A stretch of 64,000 bases of DNA, taken from Patiria pectinifera (Eukaryota; Echinodermata; Asteroidea; Valvatida; Asterinidae). Under the pieces are notes generated by a model. It was given only the letters and a program-made list of their open reading frames with translations, ran no database searches and was not told the origin of the DNA. Where the stretch lies: positions 35,962,392 through 36,026,391 of the forward strand of contig CM057142.1 in the NCBI GenBank assembly GCA_029964075.1. The letters run 5' to 3'. Within the stretch, counting starts at the first letter, position 1. Each line of letters begins with the position of its first letter. Below are positions 1 through 13,400 of this stretch, piece after piece. The translations under genes and the position numbers were made by a program.

Positions 1-399
1 GAAACAGCCAACAACCACCGCGAACATTTCTCCAATTTCACCGCAGAGCATTACGGGGTGAGGTTGAGCGTTTTACGAGTTTTCTGCCGGACATGTCACG
101 GAAATTTGGACAATAAAATGCTGAAAATCGGATGTTTCGTTTGCCTGAAATGTCAAATTTCTCAGTGTCGAACGCAGTGATTGCTTTTTACACCTGCTGG
201 CCGTGCTTGGTGACGTTTTTTACATGCACGTGGAATAAATTGTAAATGTTTTCAGAAACAAAAACATTACTGTTTGTTTGATTTGATTAAAACTTTGCGG
301 ATGTTTTAGCTATGAATGCGTATATATGGATGCACACCGTATTTCAAAACGATCCGGTGTTATATGAAATTCGGACTCTCATATGAAATCTGGTCTCTT

Positions 400-905
400 T
401 TACCTAATATGTTAAAATACGTGACCTTATTACCTCGGACCTAATTGCGCAATTCATCCAAAACAGTGCGTAAATCATAGAGCCCAAATTCTCACGCTAC
501 ACCGGCACTGAACAATTGAGATTCGAGGTGTGGAATATCCCTCACCTTCGGCTCTCAGGTGAATTTAAATTGGCGCTTTTACGGTCGGATGAGACACCGG
601 TTAGATCCCAATTGTACTCTGAAACAGAATTTTTTTTAAAATATTATATAGATGATTGACCTCATACGTAACCTCATATACAAGTAGTATTTCTGACCTT
701 ATTATCTTAGCTAGTGCATGTGCGCAATGCATCCAAATGGTGCTTGTATATAGCCCAAATCTCACACTACACCGGCACTGAACAATCGAGATTCGAGGTG
801 CGCATTATCCCTCACCTTCGGCTCTCAGGTTAATTTAAATTGGCACTTTTAGGGTTAAAATGAGGTACATTTTATATCCAAATTGTACTCTGAAACAGAT
901 TATGA
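400..905. repeat. Two-copy direct repeat, 270-bp period
   Basis: The blocks 400-640 and 670-905 are diverged direct copies. The shared core CTACACCGGCACTGAAC begins at about 497 and again at 767. Both copies continue through GATTCGAGGTG, CCTCACCTTCGGCTCTCAGG and AATTGTACTCTGAAACAG. It may be a fragment of a dispersed satellite. No coding frame is preserved. Confidence 0.8.
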
Positions 906-1448
906 TATAGTTGATTATGTTAATTACCAGCTTTCACAATGAAGCCACTTTACTTTGACTACGATATTTGAAGAATTAAACCAAGAATTACATTTTTAAT
1001 CATCATTTTTAATTAAGGTAAAGCTATCTCTACCAGTGCCTCTAGTTTGGCCGTTTTACTCAATATTCCACTCAATCTTTTCAACTTCATTCTATTTTAT
1101 ATTACTTAAAACATTCAATTATCTTCGAATCTTTGTACATTGTAAAGTCCCATTTTGTCTTTTCAATTATTTTAAAATTAACAGAGTTAACAAACTTGTG
1201 TATAATCTACTTGTATCAATGAGATTTGAACACATTTTGAAAATATTTCAGAATGATTTCATATTTGTTAACAGTATTCATCTTTTTTTTAAACGAATAT
1301 ATATGAAAGCATGCCAACAAAAGAATGAGCATAAAAGGCATATTACTTTATAGCAGTTTGACATCAGACTACATTCCCGCTCGTTTCTGACTGTTTCAAA
1401 AACGTCGACACTGAATTCCATCTGAATGATACGTATTCTTGGTCAAAA

Positions 1449-1503
1449 TGACACTTTTGCCAAAGATTCTGGGCGAAACCTTGGCAAAGCCGCAAAAGTG
1501 TCA
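1449..1503. repeat. Hairpin, 12-bp perfect stem
   Basis: TGACACTTTTGC (1449-1460) pairs with GCAAAAGTGTCA (1492-1503) across a 31-base loop. It may be a remnant of a foldback element. No function is assigned. Confidence 0.6.
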
Positions 1504-3800
1504 CATAAAACCAGAAAATTATCGAGAGAAATTGATATTAGGTCGTTTTACACTCCATTGATACATTTAAACATACATTAATATGTAAATGAATTAACTC
1601 ATGCCTTTAATACAACGCGGGTTAGTTCAAAACTAAAAACGCTAGCAATTACATTCATATTCATATTAATAACGTGCATATTCTTAACATGTGCTTTGCA
1701 TTTTCACAGGTATCGACGTAAAAAGTACTAATAGCTACTTCAAGAGCTGCAATATAATTTATTTTATTTTTTTGTAGGTTTTTAGTATTTTTTGTTAACA
1801 GCATGTTTAACTATCATTCTAATTACACTTCTTTAATGCAGTTTGTCAAAACTATTTTTGTGCTTGTCGTTGACTATACTTCGATATTGATTTCTGTTTG
1901 TTCCATGTCGACGAGCAGTAATTCTCAACGTCATTTTCTAATAAACTCATTCTACGTGCTTTATACTTTTACGTTTAATTCCTTGTAAAAAGATTATTGT
2001 TTTGACTTTAATGTAGCCCGTATATTTACACATCCAAAAATTAAAACGCACAATATTACATCTACAGGTATAATTTATGTAATAACTCATTATACATTGA
2101 TATATCGAATTATCGCTATAGTGTAATGACTGAAATCGCTGATGATAGCCATATCACACTAAATGATTTAACACCAGGCTTTTATCTTGAAAGCCATCGC
2201 CAAATAGAAAACCTATCGGCCCAGCTCATGTACTGTAACCAAGTGGCTGTTGACTCGATAGTTTAAACTACTTCAACAGCCCATGCATGTACACATATTT
2301 AATCCTTTCTTTATTAACTTGAATTTTTTTTATACCATATGTATTTTGTATCATAATGCACCCCACTCCTTTTGTAATGATGTTATAGTATTTTGTGTGT
2401 GAATCAATTGAATTGAATTGAATTGAACTGAATTATATTTCCAGCAAATATCTTAGGAAAATTGAAAATTTCTGAGGTATACAAAGTATCTAAAAATAGC
2501 GTTTCTCGGAATTGTTACTAGCCAGTAATCACGTCTCACTCATGTTCTAGGAACTCGGGGAAATCCCTTTTTACGAAGATAAAGGTTTCCATTTCAGTAA
2601 GTCATGTTGAACGGTGTTCGGCCAATTCAGTAGCACCAGGCAAGGAAATTGGCCCTTTGAGCGCTTTTAGAAATAATTCTTAATCATCCGATTTTCAATT
2701 GCATTTGGGATGGTGAATCAGCAGCTCACACTATATTCAAAGTAAGGAGCAGTGATAACAAATGCAACCAAGGTATAGCTAATTTGTCTCATAGTTTGCA
2801 AAATATTCATTACTTTGCCAATGCTTTCCAGAGGAAATTAACATACCCCTAACCAAGCTATTTATTCAATTACTATTAAATTTGTTTTCTTGTGATTCTT
2901 GGTATGACGCAATTTAAGCTGTTCGGATGAGTTTAGGTTGTTTATTGACCAGCGACTACTTCTCTCTTCTGAGTTTATAAGAGAGTGAAATGACGGGACT
3001 TTAAATATTCAGGCTAGTTCGGTTAGCTTTCGCCGTTGTTATTGCTAATATGTTTGACTCTGGAAACACTTTAAAAGTATCTTTTCCGTTTCGAAGATAA
3101 AGTATGTAAATGTCAAAGTTTTTTATGAATAAGGCCAAGGGATGGTATCGAAGGGAATAATTACTGTGCTTTGTATTATTTGTCTTCCACCGAATACTAA
3201 AACTTGAATAATTATACGGCAAAGTCGAGCATGAATTTCTACTCATTGCCCCGTGAATATAATATTAAGTAAGCACTTTAGGGATAAAGTAAAACATATA
3301 TAAACGATCTATTTATACTAGATAGAGCGTTCTAAAAAATTCTCATGCCAAGCGTATTTCGTAAAAATACAAGCTTTGGGTTTTCCCTGTGGAAAGTTAA
3401 TATTTTTGCGCAACTCCGCATTGCAGATATGCACGGGCTCAATGCTAACAAGTTTAGAGTTTTTTTTCGTGCAGCCTGGTTACACAAAAAAATAGATATA
3501 TTTCAATATATTCCATACTTCAAGAAAAGTTGAATTGGGAAATCAGACATGGTTGAACTGGGGGCCAATAGAAATTGTGAATGTAATTTTTTGGCGAACT
3601 TATGCAAAGAAAAATCACACCTGTTTATTAGCATTCATCACTATATACATTTGTAATATTTTTGAGGTAAGCATCGCCTTCCACAATCCCTACCAGTTTC
3701 ATATGGCCATTTCAGATTTCCTATTGTCAACGTTAATTAGAATAGGCATTCACCTAGGAATGTTCTTCTCTATATCTTCAGCTACGATATAAAATTTTAA

Positions 3801-3984
3801 GAGGGTCCTAAATTTGTCCGTCGGAGACTCGCTTTCTGGGGGCTGAGAAATGGGAATTTATGCACTGGGACTGGGTTTCATGATAATAAAAAATAGAAAA
3901 ACGGGAATGAGATTTTTAAGCTGTACTGAGATTTGGGTAAAATTGGGGCTGAGAAATGGGATTAGAATTCCCCTTAAGGACTGT
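3801..3984 (+). mobile_element. Diverged copy of GAGGGTCC MITE
   Basis: This block is related to 21156-21349 and 62887-63073. It shares the middle (GCACTGGGACTGGG, GAGATTTGGGTAAAATT) and the decayed ends GAGGGTCCT and CCCCTTAAGGACTG. It is a short non-autonomous element without coding capacity, older than the arm copies. Confidence 0.6.
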
Positions 3985-4260
3985 ATTTTAGTTAAAGATG
4001 ATTCAGCTAATCCTAGGCTTAACTTGCTTTGCGTAATTTAACAGTTTTAAATGTTATGATTTTCTGTCTTTATATTACGTTTACTCGCCGAAAACTGTAT
4101 TGCGGGACACGCTGAAGTGGACGTGGTCCAATATCAAAACATGCTGCATTTGTTAAAGCTCCTTATCACCGTACAAAATCGCGCCTAGTTAGATCAGTTT
4201 TTTTAAATGACTATATTGGTTAATTTCTTCCAGATTAAATCTGAGCACAAAAAAGCCAAA

Positions 4261-4456
4261 CTAAGCCAAACTTTCTATTTTAAGTGATGAACTAGATAAA
4301 AGACAATCCAAATAGGACACTTGCATAATTGCGTCATGAACCTTCACTACCAGAATCCCTTGCGCACTTTCCTTTGTTTGGTTTATTAAAATATTGTCTT
4401 TCTTGTTCTCATGAAACAATACAAATTTGAACGTGAAAGAAAATTCTTGAAGTGTT
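4261..4456 (-). CDS. Possible last exon of the FHA-like gene
   Basis: This open block ends in TAG at 4261-4263 and is preceded on the minus strand by a branch-point-like TTCTAATAC and an AG acceptor. A donor-like CAG/GTTTTA lies at 4740/4739, just after the last repeat unit, and its phase 2 matches the start of this block. The encoded segment (QEFSF..., HEN, QGILVVKVHD, IMQVSY) is conserved at protein level in 24876-25009 and 59239-59372, which supports a real exon. The array frame meets a TGA at 4880-4882, before this donor, so it is open whether the exon is translated in this allele. I do not recognise the domain. Confidence 0.45.
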
Positions 4457-4739
4457 CTGGTATTAGAAGTCAAATGATGCAATCATGCAAACGTCCTATT
4501 TTGATAGACCTCTTGCATTCATTCTTAATTTTAAAAGGAAAGGATTCCTTCTTCTTGATGATTGCAGGAAATTTTACATATTTTGGGGGTTTTTTTTGCC
4601 ACAGCTACAAAACTAAAAATTTAAACACGTGACTATGAACATCATATTCAAATTAAAATGAAGTCAAGATAATGCAGATATCCAATTAATACTACTGGAA
4701 GATGTCGCGCATTTTATCTCAGACTGATTCGAATAAAAC

Positions 4740-7700
4740 CTGAATCCAGTTTGGAAATCACCAGCTTTGATGTTTATTGCTTTGGACTGTTTGGATGATG
4801 AGCCCTCAACTTCAAAATCTCCTGCTTTTACACTTGCAATAGTTGTCTTCTCTCCAGTATGTACGTCCTTGTCTTGTCTGAATCAAGTCTGGAAATCGCC
4901 AGCTTTAACGTCTATAGCTTTGGAATTTTTTGAAGTTGAGCCACAAACTTCAAACTCTCCTGCTTTAACCCGCCCTGATGTTGTCTTCTCTCCAGTACTG
5001 GCGTCCTCGTCTTGTTTCAATCCTGTATGGAAATCGCCAGCTTTCACGTCTATAGCTTTGGAATGTTTTGAAGTTGAGCCACAAACTTCAAACTCTCCTG
5101 CTTTAACCCGCCCTGATGTTGTCTTCTCTCCAGTACTGGCGTCCTTGTCTTGTTTCAATCCTGTATGGAAATCGCCAGCTTTCACGTCTATAGCTTTGGA
5201 ATGTTTTGAAGTTGAGCCACAAACTTCAAACTCTCCTGCTTTAATCCGCCCTGATGTTGTCTTCTCTCCAGTACTGGCGTCCATGTCTTGTTTCAATCCT
5301 GTATGGAAATCGCCAGCTTTCACGTCTATAGCTTTGGAATGTTTTGAAGTTGAGCCACAAACTTCAAACTCTCCCGCTTTAACCCGCCCGGATGTTGTCT
5401 TCTCTCCAGTACTGGCGTCCTCGTCTTGTTTCAATCCTGTATGGAAATCGCCAGCTTTCACGTCTATAGCTTTGGAATGTTTTGAAGTTGAGCCACAAAC
5501 TTCAAACTCTCCCGCTTTAACCCGCCCGGATGTTGTCTTCTCTCCAGTACTGGCGTACTCGTCTTGTTTCAATCCTGTATGGAAATCGCCAGCTTTCACG
5601 TCTATAGCTTTGGAATGTTTTGAAGTAGAGCCACAAACTTCAAACTCTCCTGCTTTAACCCGCCCTGATGTTGTCTTCTCTCCAGTACTGGCGTCCATGT
5701 CTTGTTTCAATCCTGTATGGAAATCGCCAGCTTTCACGTCTATAGCTTTGGAATGTTTTGAAGTTGAGCCACAAACTTCAAACTCTCCTGCTTTAACCCG
5801 CCCTGATGTTGTCTTCTCTCCAGTACTGGCGTCCTTGTCTTGTTTCAATCCTGTATGGAAATCGCCAGCTTTCACGTCTATAGCTTTGGAATGTTTTGAA
5901 GTTGAGCCACAAACTTCAAACTCTCCTGCTTTAACCCGCCCTGATGTTGTCTTCTCTCCAGTACTGGCGTCCTCGTCTTGTTTCAATCCTGTATGGAAAT
6001 CGCCAGCTTTCACGTCTATAGCTTTGGAATGTTTTGAAGTTGAGCCACAAACTTCAAACTCTCCTGCTTTAACCCGCCCTGATGTTGTCTTCTCTCCAGT
6101 ACTGGCGTCCTTGTCTTGTTTCAATCCTGTATGGAAATCGCCAGCTTTCACGTCTATAGCTTTGGAATGTTTTGAAGTTGAGCCACAAACTTCAAACTCT
6201 CCTGCTTTAACCCGCCCTGATGTTGTCTTCTCTCCAGTACTGGCGTCCTTGTCTTGTTTCAATCCTGTATGGAAATCGCCAGCTTTCACGTCTATAGCTT
6301 TGGAATGTTTTGAAGTTGAGCCACAAACTTCAAACTCTCCTGCTTTAACCCGCCCTGATGTTGTCTTCTCTCCAGTACTGGCGTCCTCGTCTTGTTTCAA
6401 TCCTGTATGGAAATCGCCAGCTTTCACGTCTATAGCTTTGGAATGTTTTGAAGTTGAGCCACAAACTTCAAACTCTCCTGCTTTAACCCGCCCTGATGTT
6501 GTCTTCTCTCCAGTACTGGCGTCCTTGTCTTGTTTCAATCCTGTATAAAAATCGCCAGCTTTCACGTCTATAGCTTTGGAATGTTTTGAAGTTGAGCCAC
6601 AAACTTCAAACTCTCCTGCTTTAACCCGCCCTGATGTTGTCTTCTCTCCAGTACTGGCGTCCTCGTCTTGTTTCAATCCTGTATGGAAATCGCCAGCTTT
6701 CACGTCTATAGCTTTGGAATGTTTTGAAGTTGAGCCACAAACTTCAAACTCTCCTGCTTTAACCCGCCCTGATGTTGTCTTCTCTCCAGTACTGGCGTCC
6801 TTGTCTTGTTTCAATCCTGTATGGAAATCGCCAGCTTTCACGTCTATAGCTTTGGAATGTTTTGAAGTTGAGCCACAAACTTCAAACTCTCCTGCTTTAA
6901 CCCGCCCTGATGTTGTCTTCTCTCCAGTACTGGCGTCCATGTCTTGTTTCAATCCTGTATGGAAATCGCCAGCTTTCACGTCTATAGCTTTGGAATGTTT
7001 TGAAGTTGAGCCACAAACTTCAAACTCTCCTGCTTTAACCCGCCCTGATGTTGTCTTCTCTCCAGTACTGGCGTCCTTGTCTTGTTTCAATCCTGTATGG
7101 AAATCGCCAGCTTTCACGTCTATAGCTTTGGAATGTTTTGAAGTTGAGCCACAAACTTCAAACTCTCCTGCTTTAACCCGCCCTGATGTTGTCTTCTCTC
7201 CAGTACTGGCGTCCTTGTCTTGTCTGATTCTAGTCTGGAAATCGCCAGCTTTCACGTCTATAGCTTTGGAATGTTTTGAAGTTGAGCCACAAACTTCAAA
7301 CTCTCCTGCTTTAACCCGCGCTGATGTTGTCTTCTCTCCAGTACTGGCGTCCTTGTCTTGTTTCAATCCTGTATGGAAATCGCCAGCTTTCACGTCTATA
7401 GCTTTGGAATGTTTTGAAGTTGAGCCACAAACTTCAAACTCTCCTGCTTTAACCCGCCCTGATGTTGTCTTCTCTCCAGTACTGGCGTCCATGTCTTGTT
7501 TCAATCCTGTATGGAAATCGCCAGCTTTCACGTCTATAGCTTTGGAATGTTTTGAAGTTGAGCCACAAACTTCAAACTCTCCTGCTTTAACCCGCCCTGA
7601 TGTTGTCTTCTCTCCAGTACTGGCGTCCTTGTCTTGTTTCAATCCTGTATGGAAATCGCCAGCTTTCACGTCTATAGCTTTGGAATGTTTTGATGTTGAG

Positions 7701-10430
7701 CCACAAACTTCAAACTCTCCTGCTTTAACCCGCCCTGATGTTGTCTTCTCTCCAGTACTGGCGTCCTTGTCTTGTCTGATTCTAGTCTGGAAATCGCCGG
7801 CTTTTACGTCTATAGCTTTGGAATGTTTTGAAGTTGAGCCACAAACTTCAAACTCTCCTGCTTTAACCCGCCCTGATGTTGTCTTCTCTCCAGTACTGGC
7901 GTCCTTGTCTTGTTTCAATCCTGTATGGAAATCGCCAGCTTTCACGTCTATAGCTTTGGAATGTTTTGAAGTTGAGCCACAAACTTCAAACTCTCCTGCT
8001 TTAACCCGCCCGGATGTTGTCTTCTCTCCAGTACTGGCGTCCTTGTCTTGTTTCAATCCTGTATGGAAATCGCCAGCTTTCACGTCTATAGCTTTGGAAT
8101 GTTTTGAAGTTGAGCCACAAACTTCAAACTCTCCTGCTTTAACCCGCCCTGATGTTGTCTTCTCTCCAGTACTGGCGTCCTCGTCGTGTTTCAATCCTGT
8201 ATGGAAATCGCCAGCTTTCACGTCTATAGCTTTGGAATGTTTTGAAGTTGAGCCACAAACTTCAAACTCTCCTGCTTTAACCCGCCCTGATGTTGTCTTC
8301 TCTCCAGTACTGGCGTCCTCGTCGTGTTTCAATCCTGTATGGAAATCGCCAGCTTTCACGTCTATAGCTTTGGAATGTTTTGATGTTGAGCCACAAACTT
8401 CAAACTCTCCTGCTTTAACCCGCCCTGATGTTGTCTTCTCTCCAGTACTGGCGTCCTTGTCTTGTCTGATTCTAGTCTGGAAATCGCCAGCTTTCACGTC
8501 TATAGCTTTGGAATGTTTTGAAGTTGAGCCACAAACTTCAAACTCTCCTGCTTTAACCCGCCCTGATGTTGTCTTCTCTCCAGTACTGGCGTCCTCGTCT
8601 TGTTTCAATCCTGTATGGAAATCGCCAGCTTTCACGTCTATAGCTTTGGAATGTTTTGAAGTTGAGCCACAAACTTCAAACTCTCCTGCTTTAACCCGCC
8701 CTGATGTTGTCTTCTCTCCAGTACTGGCGTCCATGTCTTGTTTCAATCCTGTATGGAAATCGCCAGCTTTCACGTCTATAGCTTTGGAATGTTTTGAAGT
8801 TGAGCCACAAACTTCAAACTCTCCTGCTTTAACCCGCCCTGATGTTGTCTTCTCTCCAGTACTGGCGTCCTCGTCTTGTTTCAATCCTGTATGGAAATCG
8901 CCAGCTTTCACGTCTATAGCTTTGGAATGTTTTGAAGTTGAGCCACAAACTTCAAACTCTCCTGCTTTAACCCGCCCTGATGTTGTCTTCTCTCCAGTAC
9001 TGGCGTCCATGTCTTGTTTCAATCCTGTATGGAAATCGCCAGCTTTCACGTCTATAGCTTTGGAATGTTTTGAAGTTGAGCCACAAACTTCAAACTCTCC
9101 TGCTTTAACCCGCCCTGATGTTGTCTTCTCTCCGGTACTGGCGTCCTTGTCTTGTTTCAATCCTGTATGGAAATCGCCAGCTTTCACGTCTATAGCTTTG
9201 GAATGTTTTGAAGTTGAGCCACAAACTTCAAACTCTCCTGCTTTAACCCGCCCTGATGTTGTCTTCTCTCCAGTACTGGCGTCCTCGTCGTGTTTCAATC
9301 CTGTATGGAAATCGCCAGCTTTCACGTCTATAGCTTTGGAATGTTTTGATGTTGAGCCACAAACTTCAAACTCTCCTGCTTTAACCCGCCCTGATGTTGT
9401 CTTCTCTCCAGTACTGGCGTCCTTGTCTTGTCTGATTCTAGTCTGGAAATCGCCAGCTTTCACGTCTATAGCTTTGGAATGTTTTGAAGTTGAGCCACAA
9501 ACTTCAAACTCTCCTGCTTTAACCCGCCCTGATGTTGTCTTCTCTCCAGTACTGGCGTCCTTGTCTTGTTTCAATCCTGTATGGAAATCGCCAGCTTTCA
9601 CGTCTATAGCTTTGGAATGTTTTGAAGTTGAGCCACAAACTTCAAACTCTCCTGCTTTAACCCGCCCTGATGTTGTCTTCTCTCCAGTACTGGCGTCCTC
9701 GTCGTGTTTCAATCCTGTATGGAAATCGCCGGCTTTCACGTCTATAGCTTTGGAATGTTTTGAAGTTGAGCCACGAACTTCAAACTCTCCTGCTTTAACC
9801 CGCCCTGATGTTGTCTTCTCTCCGGTACTGGCGTCCTCGTCGTGTTTCAATCCTGTATGGAAATCGCCAGCTTTCACGTCTATAGCTTTGGAATGTTTTG
9901 ATTTTGAGCCACAAACTTCAAACTCTCCTGCTTTAACCCGCGCTGATTTTGTCTTCTCTCCTGTATTGGCGTCTTTGTCTTGTCTGAATCTAGTCTGGAA
10001 ATCGCCAGCTTTCACGTCTATAGTTTTGGAAAGTTTTGAAGTTGAGCCACCAACTTCAAACTCTCCTGCTTTTACCTGCGCTGATGTTGTCTTTTTTCCA
10101 GTTTTTGATTCTTTTTGTCTGCTTACACTGGTTAGAAAATCGCCTTTTTGAAATCGTACCGATTTGGAATGCTTTGATCTAGAGCCTTCAAGTTCTAAAT
10201 CTTTTACTCTCACGTTGCCTGAAAATGTCTTTTTGCCAGTCTTAGAGTCTCTTTCTGATCTGATTCCGGTTTTAAAATCCTTTGCATGAAAATCAATTGC
10301 CTTCGTACCTTTGGATGTTGATCCAGAAATACCCACGTCTGCCACCTTAAGGGAACCTGATGTTGATTTTTTTCCAGTGTCTCGGTTTTTGTCTCTTGAT
10401 AGGCCAGCTTCAAGCTCTCCAGCCTTTGCT
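4740..10430 (-). repeat. Coding tandem array, 138-bp unit, about 41 copies
   Basis: The unit is 138 bp (46 codons), for example with start-of-unit sequence at 5027 and again at 5165. Thirty-seven units between about 4891 and 9990 are almost identical. Degenerate units flank them on both sides. The core reads KAGEFEVCGSTSK, then SKAIDVKAGDF, then TGLKQDKDASTGEKTTSGRV. Most variation falls on a few codons: K/E/M (AAG/GAG/ATG, 18/13/6 copies by my count), HTGLK versus QTRIR, and QD versus HD. The QTRIR form occurs at units 5, 12, 17 and 21. The N-terminal units are the most diverged, which suggests growth from the C-terminal side by unequal exchange or conversion. The antisense frame is also open because the unit is a multiple of three. 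Confidence 0.97.
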
Positions 10431-13400
10431 TGAAATGACTTACTTCCTTTTGAAGACGAGACACCTACCGACAAGTCTTTATGTTCCACTGATGCAGAAA
10501 CTCCTCCCTTTCCTAGTGATGTCCCAATTGCAGTGTCTTTTGTTCTGACAGATAGGTTAACGTTTTTGTTTGAAAAGCCAATGCCTACGCTGTTTTCACC
10601 ATCTTGCAATGATCCTGAAAATCCAGACTTGCCACCTGACAGTGAAATCCCTTCGTCCCCATGCTGAGCATTAACACCGACGTTGTCTTTTGATGCGGAA
10701 AATCCAACTCCTGTATCATTTACTTGTACTCCTGCCCCGACACCATCTTTGGCTGCTTTGAGGTTCATGCCAAAGGCAGAGCTGTGCTGAGCAGTTATTC
10801 GAGAGTGTTTCGAGAAGTCAGTGTTGACAGATTTCTTTATGTTCTCAGATACTACTCCTGAAGACGATGCAATGGTTGCTTGATGTTCCATTGACATATA
10901 TTTGTTGCTGGCCTGCTTTCCTAGTTCAAACCCTTTTCTGTCCACACAAATAGAGAATCCTAACGAGGACTGAGATCGATAACTGTGGACTTTCTCTGTG
11001 ATTATATTCTTTGCAAAATCTCCAATATCGCCATCAGCTGTTACTGAAGATCCTTTTAGCTTCAGAGAGCCTACTTGAAACTTGTCTTGGTTTATTGGTC
11101 CCCTGCAATGGATTCCACTTGACTTTTCAACAAATTTGCCAATGTCAGAACTTTGACTACTTCCGAACTTGTTAGGCACAGGAAATCCCTCCATCATGGT
11201 AAATCCAATGCTTGTCGAGCTGTTGGAGGCTTCGATCTCGCTTTGCTTGGAAATAACGTTTAGTTTGTCAATATTTCCAGAAATTCCACCAGTGTCCAAA
11301 TTACATGCATTCAAATTGACGTTCTCTGAATTGGTGAAATGAGTCCTTCCTCGGACTTTTAAGTTCTGATTAACGACCTTCTTTTCTCTTGAACGGGATT
11401 CCTCCACGGATATCCCCAGTTGGTTTATCCCAATATCTACAGACCATTTTTCCATGGAACTTGTGTTATGTAACTCTGCCCCTTCAAAGTTCACATTTTT
11501 GGCATCAATGATCATGGTTCCGACATCCATGGCCATTGCATTTTTCACTTCAAAATTTTGGGCTGATACGACAAAGTTCCCACCAACATCAGTTCTGCAC
11601 CCGGCTAAACGCTGCTGATTGTTTTGCCTGTTCTCTTCTTCAATAGAAAGGCCCTTGTCCAAGGAAAACGAAATTCCACTAGAATGGCTTTGTTCTGAGC
11701 TCGACAATATCCGATCCTTGAATAGAACAGTACCAGCGGCATGAACCATCAGGTCACCACCAACTTGACAATCAGTTCCAATATTGGACACATCTGAGTT
11801 TTGAGAAGAGACACTTAACGATCCACCGGCCTTAAGTGTCGAGGAGTGGTGCTCCTCGGTTCTCTTAACTATCCTCTTCTTGCGAAACCAATTTCTTTTC
11901 ACATGCTCTTCTGTGCGAATGGTGACTTTATCTTGAATCACCACGTCCTTTTTCGCTGAAATGGCAATGTTTTCAGCTGCACTGATTTCTGTTGCGGTCG
12001 CTTTAACGCTTCCTTCTTCTGAAACAATGCCAACACTACCACATTTAGAGGAGATACTTGCTTTCGAAACAGTGGAATAGGAAGATAAATCTTTTGACGA
12101 ACTGAAAAACCCGCCAACTGAAGAAGAACTGGTGTGCTGCGTTTCAATTGGATCGATGGTGACATTCTTCTTAGCCTTCAAGAACGCTCCTTGGTCGCCA
12201 GTAACTGAGCCAGCAGTCATCGAAATGGACCCCTTGTCAGATTGTACACCTGCAAAATTGGTAGCCTCAACATTAGACGAATCCATTGAGACGTTTCCTT
12301 CAGTTGACTGCAAAAAAGTAGAACCTCGTGAACTTATCGAGGAACCACTAACATTCATAGATTGGTTTGAAGTTAGGGACACTCCCTTCTCACAGTGCAC
12401 TCGAGCATTGTCAATTTTCACAGACTTTGCATCTAACTTAAGCTTGTAAGGCTTATCAATGTTGCATCTTGACAAAACAATGTCCTGGTCTTTCACTGCT
12501 AAATCAAGTTGATCAGCAACCTGCAAATCTTGATACACTCCTTCGCCTTTTAGCAAGTTGTTAACTTGATATATTTTGTCGCTTCTTAATGTCAGTTCCT
12601 TGAACCTGTGATCGGCTGTCATTCTTCCTTTTGACTTGTCATGATAAGCGAGGTCAACGCCAGCTTTGCCTTCGATTGTGGTTTTATCTGAGTCGATTTT
12701 TCCGACGAGTTTAGTTTTTCCCTCAGATTGTACTACCAAGGTATCACTGGTAATGTCACCAGCTTGACACACTTCATCTGCAAACATCATCATTACAATG
12801 GCTCTCTTCTCTCTTTTGGTCATGGCAATTTCTTTGGAGGCAACGGCAACACCTACAGCAGATAGAACACCTTCGTCACAGAATACCTCATCAAACAACG
12901 CTTCGTACTCTGAATCGGTAAAGGTAACGCCCTCACTAAAACAGAATGATCCAGATTCCAGGATACCTTCGGTCTTGTTGCTTTTTCTTTTCGATTCAGG
13001 GAAGCCAAACCTTTTCATTATCGATTGAACTCCCTTGATGCCTTTCTTCTTCATCAATTGACGTAGCTGCCTTGCCTTGTGTGGTGTTGCCAGCAGCTTT
13101 TCCTTCAATATGTTGATTTGGATGTATCTCTGACTTTCACTCGTGATGATGAAGACCAGTCTTGGGACGTCAAATGATTCGATGCCGTTCTTCAAAATAT
13201 CTGCCACAAACACGTTGACCATGCTGTACATCTGATCTATTCGTAGCCCAATTTCAGCACTTGCCATACATCCTTTCTTCAAGTCTTCCAATGAGTTTGA
13301 CATATCTCTTGCTTTGTTGTTGGTGTATTCTGATTGAATTTGCTTCAGTGATTCTGCAGCTTTGGACCAGGCTTCAAGGCTCTTGGCGTCAGGAGTACAG

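Larger units (their letters stand above)
1..3800. other. Gene-poor flank, no gene recognised
   Basis: Apart from the repeats listed separately, I see nothing that I can support as a gene. Open frames here are short (105 codons or fewer), AT-rich and without recognisable motifs. A (AATTG)n microsatellite lies at about 2405-2436. The sequence lies downstream of the large minus-strand gene. Confidence 0.6.

Noticed and set aside
4891-9990. CRISPR-like regular array
   Set aside because: The units are contiguous 138-bp coding repeats without unique spacers, in an animal gene.
4767-10151. Large plus-strand repeat proteins (593 and 1191 codons)
   Set aside because: They are the antisense of the homogeneous 138-bp array. 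The minus strand gives the coherent frame that continues into beta-helix sequence.
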